From: Kribbella caucasensis | GTDB taxonomy: Bacteria; Actinomycetota; Actinomycetes; Propionibacteriales; Kribbellaceae | Direction of reading: 5' to 3' | NCBI RefSeq assembly: GCF_004361855.1 | Contig: NZ_SNWQ01000032.1 | Location: forward strand, 1-64,000 | Length of the DNA: 64,000 nucleotides | Part shown: piece after piece, positions 42,377 to 49,707 of the stretch | Numbering within the stretch: position 1 is the stretch's first letter | Layout: the number at the start of each line of letters is the position of its first letter | Position numbers and translations under genes: made by a program | The notes under the pieces: generated by a model | The model's database searches: none | Told to the model about the DNA's origin: nothing | The model's input: the letters and a program-made list of their open reading frames with translations, nothing else

Positions 42377-42849
42377 CTGGACCTCCTGGAGATCAATCGG
42401 CGGGTCGCGGCGGCCGAGCACCACACCGCGCCGAGGGCCGCGAGCAGTGTTCCGGCCAGGTACATCAGCGCGGTCCGGGCGTGGTCGGTGGCGACGAGGT
42501 GCTGGATGTCGGCCGCGTAGGTGGAGAACGTGGTGAACCCGCCGAGTACGCCGGTACCGAAGAAGGGGCGCACCAGCCGATGCGCGGCCCACAAGTCGGT
42601 GATGACGACCAGGAAAATGCCGATCACGGCGCAGCCGATCGCATTGACGATCAGTGTGGTCCACGGAAACTCCCCGGAGGGAGTCGGCCACAGGAGCGAG
42701 GCGCCGTACCGTGCGGCTGCCCCTAGCGCGCCGCCGACCGCGATGACGGCGATCACGGGTCCCTGGCGCCCATGCCGCTGAGCAGGTACGTGCAGGTCGA
42801 TGTCCGGATCGGTCGGCTCACCCAACGCCGGGGAATGCTGGCCACTCAT
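42373..42849 (-). CDS. crcB: fluoride exporter Fluc subunit (second)
   Basis: A 158-residue Fluc subunit with an unusual 30-residue hydrophilic N-terminal extension (Pro/Asp/His-rich) before the four helices. Motifs: G-A-L-G-A-A-A-R-Y, T-L-I-V-N-A-I-G-C and G-G-F-T-T-F-S-T-Y-A. ATG 42849 has TAGGAGA upstream. It is first in the operon. No fluoride-riboswitch consensus was found upstream. Confidence 0.9.
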   Translation of the reverse strand: MSGQHSPALGEPTDPDIDLHVPAQRHGRQGPVIAVIAVGGALGAAARYGASLLWPTPSGEFPWTTLIVNAIGCAVIGIFLVVITDLWAAHRLVRPFFGTGVLGGFTTFSTYAADIQHLVATDHARTALMYLAGTLLAALGAVWCSAAATRRLISRRSR

Positions 42850-42920
42850 GGACGTACTTCTCCTACTCGCCGGGCACCCTGGTCGTTACGGGCGCGTGCT
42901 CTCGCAAGTAGGGACCGTTG

Positions 42921-42936
42921 GCGGCATCGATGCCGC
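42921..42936. promoter_or_regulatory. 16-bp perfect palindrome upstream of crcB operon
   Basis: GCGGCATCGATGCCGC is a perfect 16-bp palindrome about 72 bases before the first crcB start. It may be an operator; no regulator is identified. Confidence 0.4.
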
Positions 42937-43032
42937 GGTTCGGGTACGGCGGGCCCCACCGCCGCGCGAGCGGCCTTCACGGGCCGCCGCCATCCACCAG
43001 ACTACCGCCCGAGATGTGCGCAAGGCCTGGAG

Positions 43033-43578
43033 TCAGCCATCGGCGGGGTCGTAGCGGTAGTACTCGTGGGCTCCGTGCACGGTGTCCCGCTCACCGGTCA
43101 GGGCGCGGATCACCATCGCGTGGGTGACCGCGAGCACTGGACCGTTCGTCCTCGCCGTATGCCGGGCCAGCACAGCCCGGGCCCGTTCGCGGACCTGGGA
43201 CAGCGGCTCCCACGGCCGCGGAATCCCGTCCGGCCATTCCCCGTCGAACTCCTCGAACTCCGCCTGTGCGGCCCGTACGTCGGCGGCGCCGCGCCACCAG
43301 CCACTGCTGTTCGGCAACCAGTCACGCAGGTCGTAGTCGACCCGGACGCCGAGAGCGAGCCGGTGACCGATGATCGCGGCGCTGTGCATCGCCCGGGTGA
43401 ACGGCGAGCTCACCAGGTACGTCGCGCCGATCCCGCTGAGCAGGTCCGCGAGCTCCTCGGCCTGCTTCATCCCGGCCGTGCTGAGCGGCGCCGTGTCGGC
43501 GGCCATCCCCGGCCACCCGCGGCTGTCCACCGGCTCGTAGTCCGGCTCGCCGTGCCGGACCAGATAGATCTGGATCAC
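43033..43578 (-). CDS. histidine phosphatase family protein
   Basis: A 181-residue phosphoglycerate-mutase-like phosphatase. The nucleophile motif L-V-R-H-G-E-P is at residues 6-12, with S-S-P-F-T-R-A near 58 and V-T-H-A-M-V-I near 150, giving the two catalytic His and conserved Arg. GTG 43578 is used. Substrate unknown. It lies 9 bases after the stop of the small paralogous gene at 43588 and may be co-transcribed with it. Confidence 0.9.
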   Translation of the reverse strand: MIQIYLVRHGEPDYEPVDSRGWPGMAADTAPLSTAGMKQAEELADLLSGIGATYLVSSPFTRAMHSAAIIGHRLALGVRVDYDLRDWLPNSSGWWRGAADVRAAQAEFEEFDGEWPDGIPRPWEPLSQVRERARAVLARHTARTNGPVLAVTHAMVIRALTGERDTVHGAHEYYRYDPADG

Positions 43579-43587
43579 GGGCCTGTT

Positions 43588-43842
43588 CTACCGGAGATGC
43601 CGCGCACCGGCCCAGCCCCTGGAAAGCTCGTACTCCAGCCAGCGGACCTCTGTCGCCCCCTGGTGCCCGTGCACGGCCAGCACGGACTCCAGGTCCGGCC
43701 AGACCGCCGTGGCCGGATTGCTGCCCCGCCACCGCAACGCCACGGACCCGTCGGTGAACACACACCCTTCGGCGACCACGCCCGTCCCGGAGACCCCGCT
43801 CAGATCCTGATAGCGGACCAGCTCGAACGTCCGCGGCCTCAC
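43588..43842 (-). CDS. small conserved protein, paralogue of 57592-57915
   Basis: An 84-residue protein, R-P-R-T-F-E-L-V-R-Y-Q-D-L-S-G-V-S-G-T-G-V-V-A-E-G-C-V-F, D-G-S-V-A-L-R-W and A-V-W-P-D-L-E-S-V-L-A-V-H-G-H. It shares about three quarters of its first 67 residues with the protein at 57592. GTG 43842 corresponds to the paralogue's start; GTG 43845 is adjacent. The family looks like a small beta-domain often found in actinobacteria. Function unknown. Confidence 0.7.
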   Translation of the reverse strand: MRPRTFELVRYQDLSGVSGTGVVAEGCVFTDGSVALRWRGSNPATAVWPDLESVLAVHGHQGATEVRWLEYELSRGWAGARHLR

Positions 43843-43980
43843 CACCGTGCTCGACCCCTTAGCCCTCGACGCCTGTTGCGACCCTCAACGACCCACCCGC
43901 CACCCTGGTTACAACTGGTATCAGGCAGCTACAACCCGGTACGCCACTCGCCGCGCCGCCCGGCGGGACCGTGAACACCA

Positions 43981-44024
43981 TCTGGGGACCTTGAACAAGA
44001 AATAACCAGTTCAAGGTCCCCAGA
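43981..44024. repeat. dispersed GTTCA(A/C)GGTCCC palindromic repeat, copy 3
   Basis: TCTGGGGACCTTGAAC (43981-43996) and its perfect complement (44009-44024) flank a 12-base A-rich loop. Positions 43991-44020 match 2023-2052 at 26 of 30 bases. A partial GGGACCGTGAACA precedes it near 43965. No T-tract follows on either strand. Confidence 0.75.
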
Positions 44025-44042
44025 TCCTGTCCGAACCTCCGG

Positions 44043-44564
44043 TCATCGCCCGAGCGACGCGACTTCGCGGCGCATGCAGACTCGGTCGGCGGGGTCGAGG
44101 CCCAGCGCTGCCTCGGCTGCGAGCACGCCTCGAAGGCCAGGCGTCAGCTCCTCGTCGGCCAGTTCGCGGAAGCCCAGGCGGGCGTAGTACGGGGCATTCC
44201 AAGGCACGGTGCGGAAGGTGCTGAGGGTCAGTCCGGGCAGGTCCCGCGCGGCCGCCCAGCCGTCGACGTGGTCGATCAGCGCGCGGCCCAGGCCCTTCCG
44301 CGCGTGGGCGGGATGGACGCTCACCTGCTCGATGTGCGCGGCGCCGTCGATCAGCTCCACCAGCACGAAGCCGATCGGGCGATCCTCAGCGTCCACCGAC
44401 ACCCAGGCCCGGCCATCTTGCTGGAAGTGCTCCAGCACCTGCAGGGCCGGCGGCGGATGCTCGGCGACGGTGGTCATACCGATCTCGCGGAAGAGCTCGC
44501 CGGCGGCGAGTTCGATGGACTGCAGGGTGGCCAGGTCGTCGCGCCTGGCTGGACGTTCGGTCAC
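44043..44564 (-). CDS. GNAT-family acetyltransferase
   Basis: A 173-residue GNAT-fold acyltransferase. R-P-A-R-R-D-D-L-A-T-L at the start, the I-E-Q-V-S-V-H-P-A-H-A-R-K-G-L-G-R-A-L-I-D acetyl-CoA binding motif A, and N-A-P-Y-Y-A-R-L-G-F-R near the end. GTG 44564 is taken as start; TTG 44576 is possible. Substrate unknown. Divergent from the attenuator leader of the DAHP synthase gene. Confidence 0.85.
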   Translation of the reverse strand: MTERPARRDDLATLQSIELAAGELFREIGMTTVAEHPPPALQVLEHFQQDGRAWVSVDAEDRPIGFVLVELIDGAAHIEQVSVHPAHARKGLGRALIDHVDGWAAARDLPGLTLSTFRTVPWNAPYYARLGFRELADEELTPGLRGVLAAEAALGLDPADRVCMRREVASLGR

Positions 44565-44627
44565 GGAGTGAGACAACCACGGGTGGAACGGGCCGTGCCA
44601 CGGGATTGTGCTGGTACGCTCGGTCCC

Positions 44628-44696
44628 GTGAAGCGTTGGTATTGGCGATTTTTTGAGCAGCCGGCTTTGGTGCCGGGTCGCTCAGCCGATCGCTGA
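44628..44696 (+). CDS. aromatic-residue leader peptide
   Basis: A 22-residue ORF from GTG 44628 to TGA 44694-44696. The N-terminal run K-R-W-Y-W-R-F-F holds two Trp, one Tyr and two Phe in six residues, which is how attenuator leaders sense aromatic amino-acid supply. It precedes a terminator at 44724-44751 and the first gene of aromatic biosynthesis. Confidence 0.8.
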   Translation: MKRWYWRFFEQPALVPGRSADR

Positions 44697-44751
44697 CGCC
44701 CACCAAGAACCAGAGCCGGCTCGAAGGCAAGGACAACCGTCCTTGCCTTTT
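44659..44751 (+). terminator. attenuator: antiterminator segments and intrinsic terminator
   Basis: AAGGCAAGGAC (44724-44734), an AACC loop and a perfect complement (44739-44749) followed by TTTTG form an intrinsic terminator before the DAHP synthase gene. AGCCGGCTTTGG (44659-44670, inside the leader ORF) can pair with CCAGAGCCGGCT (44710-44721) at 11 of 12 positions plus a wobble pair, giving the alternative structure. Ribosome position at the aromatic codons would decide which forms. Confidence 0.75.
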
Positions 44752-44806
44752 GTCATGTCAGCCGGCGCTGTCCTCGGGTTCTGTGCCGGCGGAAAGGTCC
44801 CGAAGG

Positions 44807-45895
44807 ATGAACACCCTGCCGAAAGAGATCTCCCATACCGCGGTCGTCGACCGGCGGATCGAGAAGACCGTCCCGCTGATCACCCCGCAGGCGCTGCACG
44901 ACGAACTGCCGCTGAGCGACCAGCTCGCCGAGGCAGTCGTCGCCGGCCGTGACGCGGTGACCGATGTGCTGACCGGCAAGGACGATCGCTTGCTCGTCGT
45001 GGTCGGCCCCTGCTCGGTGCACGACGCCCAGGCGGCTCTCGAGTACGCCGAACGCCTGCGACCGGTCGCCGAGCGTCTCTCCGACGGCCTGCTCGTGGTG
45101 ATGCGCGTGTACTTCGAGAAGCCGCGGTCCACACTCGGCTGGAAGGGCCTGATCAACGACCCGGGCCTGGACGGTTCGGGTGACGTGAACACCGGTCTGC
45201 GAACCGCCCGCGCCCTGCTGCTCGACGTACTGGCGAAGGGGTTGCCGGTCGGTTGCGAGTTCCTCGACCCGATCATTCCGCAGTACATCTCCGACAGCGT
45301 CGCGTGGGGCGCGATCGGCGCGCGGACCGTGGAGAGCCAGGTGCACCGGCAGTTGTCGTCCGGTCTGTCGATGCCGATCGGGATGAAGAACCGGCCGGAC
45401 GGCAGCATCGGTACGGCGGTCGACGCGATCAAGGCCGCATCCGTACCACACGTGTTCACCGGTATCGCCCATGACGGCGCCCCCGCGATCCTGCACACCC
45501 GCGGCAACCCCGACTGCCACCTCGTACTCCGCGGCTCGGACGCCGGGCCGAACTACGACACCGAGTCCGTCGCGGGCGCCCAGGAACTCCTCCGCAAGGC
45601 GGACCTGCCGGAGCGCGTGGTCATCGACGCCAGCCACGGGAACTCGCGCAAGGACCACCGGCGCCAGCCGCAGGTCGCCGCGGAGATCGGCGGTCAGGTG
45701 GCCGCCGGCAACCCCGCGATCGTCGGCGTGATGCTGGAGTCGTTCCTGGTCGAGGGCCGGCAGGAGCTGGACCCGACCCGCGAGCTCACCTACGGCCAGT
45801 CGATCACCGACGCGTGTATGGGTTGGGAGACCACCGAAGCCGTGCTCGAGGGACTGCGCGACGCGGCGCTGGCGAGGCGTCGTACGAGCGCGTGA
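44807..45895 (+). CDS. aroG: 3-deoxy-7-phosphoheptulonate (DAHP) synthase, class I
   Basis: A 362-residue enzyme condensing phosphoenolpyruvate and erythrose 4-phosphate, the first step of the shikimate pathway. Class I motifs: V-V-V-G-P-C-S-V-H-D, M-R-V-Y-F-E-K-P-R-S-T-L-G-W-K-G, G-A-I-G-A-R-T-V-E-S-Q, M-K-N-R-P-D-G-S and D-A-S-H-G-N-S-R-K. Many other actinobacteria rely on class II enzymes, so the class I form is notable. ATG 44807 has GGAAAGG at 44791-44797. Expression is expected to be attenuated by the upstream leader. Confidence 0.95.
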   Translation: MNTLPKEISHTAVVDRRIEKTVPLITPQALHDELPLSDQLAEAVVAGRDAVTDVLTGKDDRLLVVVGPCSVHDAQAALEYAERLRPVAERLSDGLLVVMRVYFEKPRSTLGWKGLINDPGLDGSGDVNTGLRTARALLLDVLAKGLPVGCEFLDPIIPQYISDSVAWGAIGARTVESQVHRQLSSGLSMPIGMKNRPDGSIGTAVDAIKAASVPHVFTGIAHDGAPAILHTRGNPDCHLVLRGSDAGPNYDTESVAGAQELLRKADLPERVVIDASHGNSRKDHRRQPQVAAEIGGQVAAGNPAIVGVMLESFLVEGRQELDPTRELTYGQSITDACMGWETTEAVLEGLRDAALARRRTSA

Positions 45896-45908
45896 ACATC
45901 TGACGAAC
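45891..45908 (-). promoter_or_regulatory. candidate PHO box upstream of phospholipase C
   Basis: On the minus strand GTTCGTC, four bases, GTTCACG gives two heptamers with 11-base period; the PhoP consensus is GTTCACC-n4-GTTCACC, matched 5 and 6 of 7. It is 53 bases before the phospholipase start and overlaps the DAHP synthase stop. Confidence 0.45.
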
Positions 45909-45960
45909 CAACGCTGCCAGGGATCCCGCCGACCGGCCTGGCTGAATTAGCGTCCGTCGC

Positions 45961-48036
45961 ATGACTGAGATCTCCCGCCGTCTTGTTCTTGGTTCAGCGG
46001 CCGGTGGGGCAGCGCTTTCGCTGCTCCCACCGTCGCTGCACACCGCGATGGCGCAGCCGATGAGGAAGGGTGGCCTGCGGGCCGTCGAGCACGTGATCGT
46101 GCTCATGCAGGAAAACCGGTCCTTCGACCACTACTACGGCGCGCTGCGCGGCGTCCGCGGGTACGGCGACCGCCAGCCGCTCCGCCTCCGTAACGGCAAG
46201 CCGGTCTTCCACCAGCCGGTCACCGGCGGCGGCGAGGTGCTGCCGTTCTCGATCCGCGAGGCGGCCGCGGCGGAGGGCCGGAACGCCGACGACATCCAGT
46301 ACCTCGGCGCGCTGCCGCACGGTTTCTCCGACGCGACGCAGGCCTGGGGCAACGGCTGGAACGACGACTGGGTGGCGGCCAAGGGCGCGGCCAGCATGAC
46401 GCACTACGAGCGCCGCGACATCCCGCTGCAGTACGAGCTGGCCGAGACGTTCACGATCTGCGACGCCTACCACTGTTCGGTGAACGGCTCCACCAACCCG
46501 AACCGCAACTACCTCTGGTCCGGTACGACGCTCTACGAGCCGGGGTCGACCGCTCGCGCCGTGACGAATGCGGCGTACTCGTACGACCACAAGGGGTACG
46601 ACTGGACGGCGTACCCGGAACGGCTGGAGCAGGCCGGGGTGTCCTGGCAGATCTACCAGGAGTGGGACAACTTCACCGACAACGCGGTCGAGTACTTCAA
46701 GACGTTCAAGGAACTCGGCCACCGGATCCTGGCGAAGGTGCCGGGCGGCTACCGGACCACCGAGGAGTTCTACGACAAGCTGTTCGCGAAGACGCCGGAG
46801 GAGCGGGCGCTCGCGCTGAAGCAACTGGACGAGGCCGTCGCGGGGTTGCCCGAGGCCGATCGTCGGTTGTTCTTCAAGGCGATGTACCGGTCCGAGCCGG
46901 AGTCGCTGGTGCCGCGGTTGCGGGACGACATCAAGGCCGGGAAGTTGCCGCAGGTGAGCTGGCTGGTCCCGTCCGCGGTCGACTCTGAGCACCCCGGCTC
47001 GTCCACGCCGGTCGGCAGCGCCAACCTGATCTACGACCTGCTCGACGCGATCGCCGAGGACCCGGAAACCTGGTCGAAGACGGTGCTGTTCATCAACTTC
47101 GACGAGAACGACGGCTACTTCGACCACGTCCCGCCGCCCGTCGCACCGCGCCCTTCGTCGGGCAATGACGACGACTGGTACAACGGCCGGCCGATCGGTC
47201 TCGGCCCGCGGGTGCCGATGACTGTGGTGTCGCCGTGGAGCGTTGGTGGGCATGTGAATTCGCAGGTGTTCGACCACACGTCTGTGATCCAGTTCCTGGA
47301 GCAATGGACCGGTGTCCGCGAGCCACAGATCAGTTCGTGGCGGCGTACCGCTTGCGGCGACCTGACCTCGGCGTTCGACTTCGGCACGGGATACCGCCAG
47401 CCGTCGGTGGACAAGCCCGGCCCGGTCCCGGCCCCGATCTCGCGCTGGAAGCCGACTCCGCCGGTGTCACAAGCTCTTCCGCTGCAGGAACCCGGCAGCC
47501 GTCCGGCCCGCGCATTGCCTTACCAGCCGGCCGTCTCCGGATTCGTTGCCGATGGCAAACTTCAACTTCGGTTGAGCAACGACGGTTCGTCGGCGGCGCA
47601 TTTCGCGATCTACCCGTACGGCGGTGAGCTCGCGGCACCCGAACACCTCGACGTGGCCGACGAGGATTTAGTTTCTCTTGCGATCAGCGGTCCGTACGAG
47701 GTCGCCGTACAAGGCCCCAACCGCTTCTGGGCCGAGCTGGCCGGATCCGCCGACGGCGTCGCGGCCGGGCTGGACGTTCGTATCCGGATCAGCCGCGGAT
47801 CGCTGAGCCTGGAACTGGCGAACCACAGCAGCAAACCACTCACCGTCAAACTGAAATCCCTCGGCTACGGCACCCGCACCATCAAGCAAGACCTCCGGGG
47901 CAAACAAACCCGATCCCTCACCTGGCCCACCGACCGCGGCTGGTACGACGTAGAAATCACCACCCCCGACGACCCCACCTACCGCCGCCGCCTAACCGGC
48001 CACCTGGAATCCGGCCGCCCCACCATCACCGGCTGA
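45961..48036 (+). CDS. plcC: phosphocholine-specific phospholipase C, Tat-exported
   Basis: A 691-residue secreted phosphodiesterase of the acid-phosphatase-like (PLC/AcpA) family, which releases phosphocholine from phospholipids. A Tat signal with I-S-R-R-L-V-L-G lies at the N-terminus. Active-site motifs: V-I-V-L-M-Q-E-N-R-S-F-D-H-Y-Y-G (Glu/Asn/Asp metal and nucleophile region), N-F-D-E-N-D-G-Y-F-D-H-V and S-P-W-S-V-G-G. Two C-terminal DUF756-like beta domains follow residue 500. ATG 45961 lacks a ribosome binding site. A PHO box and phosphate scavenging role are plausible. Confidence 0.9.
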   Translation: MTEISRRLVLGSAAGGAALSLLPPSLHTAMAQPMRKGGLRAVEHVIVLMQENRSFDHYYGALRGVRGYGDRQPLRLRNGKPVFHQPVTGGGEVLPFSIREAAAAEGRNADDIQYLGALPHGFSDATQAWGNGWNDDWVAAKGAASMTHYERRDIPLQYELAETFTICDAYHCSVNGSTNPNRNYLWSGTTLYEPGSTARAVTNAAYSYDHKGYDWTAYPERLEQAGVSWQIYQEWDNFTDNAVEYFKTFKELGHRILAKVPGGYRTTEEFYDKLFAKTPEERALALKQLDEAVAGLPEADRRLFFKAMYRSEPESLVPRLRDDIKAGKLPQVSWLVPSAVDSEHPGSSTPVGSANLIYDLLDAIAEDPETWSKTVLFINFDENDGYFDHVPPPVAPRPSSGNDDDWYNGRPIGLGPRVPMTVVSPWSVGGHVNSQVFDHTSVIQFLEQWTGVREPQISSWRRTACGDLTSAFDFGTGYRQPSVDKPGPVPAPISRWKPTPPVSQALPLQEPGSRPARALPYQPAVSGFVADGKLQLRLSNDGSSAAHFAIYPYGGELAAPEHLDVADEDLVSLAISGPYEVAVQGPNRFWAELAGSADGVAAGLDVRIRISRGSLSLELANHSSKPLTVKLKSLGYGTRTIKQDLRGKQTRSLTWPTDRGWYDVEITTPDDPTYRRRLTGHLESGRPTITG

Positions 48037-48059
48037 CCCCGGCACGTCGCCCGCTGAAA

Positions 48060-48095
48060 GTCGCGGGCACCTCGCAACCGCGACGTGCCCGCGAC
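48060..48095. terminator. hairpin between convergent genes
   Basis: GTCGCGGGCAC (48060-48070) and GTGCCCGCGAC (48085-48095) form a perfect 11-bp stem with a 14-base loop. No T-tract; probable factor-assisted or bidirectional terminator for plcC and the convergent gene. Confidence 0.6.
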
Positions 48096-48158
48096 CCGGG
48101 CTCGGGTTGTCCCCCCGGACAGGCCAGATGGTCGTTGAGATGTCGTGTTGTGCCGTAG

Positions 48159-48440
48159 TCAGGTCGGGTCTACTTCCCACCAAGGCTCGGTGACTACAAC
48201 CTGATAATCGGGCTTGAGGGCGTCCCTGGTTCGACGGAGGAGGTTCCTTCCCTCGTTCAGCCAGCGCGCATCACCGAGGCCCCCGAGCGGAATCTTGTGC
48301 TCGGCGTACCGACTGTTCCAGGCTTCCAGTTGTTCGATCAGGTCGGCGCTGAGATCCAGGGAACGCAGGTCGACAGGTTTGCCGTCGTCAGTCCACAACG
48401 GCCCAGGACCGTAGTCCGGCCAGAACTCCAGCACCGTCAC
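48159..48440 (-). CDS. conserved hypothetical protein
   Basis: A 93-residue acidic cytosolic protein, V-L-E-F-W-P-D-Y-G-P-G-P-L-W-T-D-D-G-K at the start, D-L-S-A-D-L-I-E-Q-L-E-A-W-N-S-R-Y and a V-V-V-T-E-P-W-W-E end. I recall similar short proteins only as conserved actinobacterial hypotheticals. It is divergent from the gene at 48518 with 77 bases between. No function is inferred. Confidence 0.6.
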   Translation of the reverse strand: MTVLEFWPDYGPGPLWTDDGKPVDLRSLDLSADLIEQLEAWNSRYAEHKIPLGGLGDARWLNEGRNLLRRTRDALKPDYQVVVTEPWWEVDPT

Positions 48441-48517
48441 CGCCAGAGTGTCTCGTACCCCAGCCAGTGACGCGAGGATGTCTGTCGCGGTGAGAGCGCT
48501 CGGACGGTCGCGGTGTC

Positions 48518-49057
48518 ATGATTCGGCGCGTGACCTGGTTCGAAGGTGCGGCTCCCCGAAGTGAGGCCGAGGCAGAGTTCTTGGCCGCGCTTCGCACTCA
48601 CGCCGCCAACTGGCAGCTCGACGTTCGGCCAGAGCACACCGGGGTGCTCGCCAGTCTGGCGCCGCTGTACGTGGAGGTGGAGGTACCTGGGCTACCGCAG
48701 GGCAGCAACATGACCACCGTTTTGCAGGGTGGCTACTGGACGACCTCGCCGACCGAGCTGGTGCTGCAGGCGGAGTGGGGCGACACCCATATGCTCGACA
48801 ACGGCGGCCACGACGACGACCTGAGCGTCGGAGGCGTACGTATTGGAGCCGCCGAGGCAGCGGCCGTTATGGCCAACTGGTTCGACACCCAACTGCGCAG
48901 GTCGGTCCAGCGGGCCGAATGGATCGGCGACGACGGGAGGGTCGTCGCTACAGACTGGCGACTAGCGGACACAGGCCGGCGACTCGCAGCCGAAGGCTCC
49001 TGGCTGCGGAGAAGGCGTGCTCCCACACGTGTAATCCCTGTCCGCCCGCCACGCTAA
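48518..49057 (+). CDS. hypothetical protein
   Basis: A 179-residue protein: V-T-W-F-E-G-A-A-P-R-S-E-A-E-A-E-F-L-A-A-L, a beta-rich middle (V-L-Q-G-G-Y-W-T-T-S-P-T-E-L-V-L-Q-A-E-W) and a basic C-terminus of Arg/Pro. ATG 48518 or GTG 48530 could be the start. No family recognised. The basic tail may come from read-out into non-coding DNA near its 3' end. Confidence 0.5.
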   Translation: MIRRVTWFEGAAPRSEAEAEFLAALRTHAANWQLDVRPEHTGVLASLAPLYVEVEVPGLPQGSNMTTVLQGGYWTTSPTELVLQAEWGDTHMLDNGGHDDDLSVGGVRIGAAEAAAVMANWFDTQLRRSVQRAEWIGDDGRVVATDWRLADTGRRLAAEGSWLRRRRAPTRVIPVRPPR

Positions 49058-49139
49058 CCGCACTCATCTGCCGCGATTGCACGGAAGCAGCCAACCGACA
49101 GCCCCGGGCCGCGGCTGTGCTCAAGGTCGGAGGCTGGGT

Positions 49140-49650
49140 CGCCCGGCGGGCGGCTCGGATTGCTCGACGGGCTTCAGGTGGGGCGAGTGCAGCCGCAGGA
49201 TTCTCGGTGCATGATTTCGGCGGGAGGCGGCTGGTTGGGGGTCGGTCATGCGGCGGAGGAGGAGTTGTACTGCGCGGGCGCCGATTGTGGCTGATGGTTG
49301 GTAGACCGTGGTGAGGGCCGGGGCTGAACAGGTCGGCCAGACGGTCGTTGAACGCGGCAACCGCGAGTTCCGATGGGACTCGGACGCTAGCGGCTCGGAA
49401 GGCGGCGAGGCTCCTAATCGTCGTGTTGTTGCTGGCGGCAAACATCGCGGTCGGTGATTCGGCCAACTCGAGCATGGTGAGGGCCGCTTTCCGGCCGCCT
49501 TCGCTGGTGGATGCGCCGTCGCTCACATCAAGCGAGGAGTCGATCGGGAGTTCGGATCGCTGGTGAGGGAGTAGGTTGGCGATCGCGGCGGCCTCGTGCT
49601 GGGCGTCGTCCCCGGTATCAACGATTAGCAGGTTCTGCCCGGCCCGGTCT
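49140..49650 (-). pseudogene. decayed lacI-family regulator fragment
   Basis: Minus-strand pieces of a LacI effector-binding domain are spread over several frames. G-Q-N-L-L-I-V-D-T-G-D-D near 49620, after a 2-base shift from L-I-Q-G-I-D-A; A-L-T-M-L-E-L-A-E-S-P-T-A-M-F-A-A-S-N-N-T-T near 49450; A-V-A-A-F-N-D-R-L-A-D-L-F near 49345; then, in the other frame, L-T-T-V-Y-Q-P-S-A-T-I-G-A-R-A-V-Q-L-L-L-R-R-M. The DNA-binding domain is absent and a segment is missing in the middle. It lies just downstream of the DUF222/HNH gene. Confidence 0.75.
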
Positions 49651-49707
49651 CGGCGTCGATGCCCTGGATCAGGGTGGTTCGGCCGTCCCGTCCCTCGGGG
49701 GTGGGGT

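Noticed and set aside
42850..42960. Fluoride riboswitch upstream of the crcB operon
   Set aside because: I did not find the expected G-G-C-G-A-U-G start or pseudoknot pieces; only a 16-bp palindrome is present.
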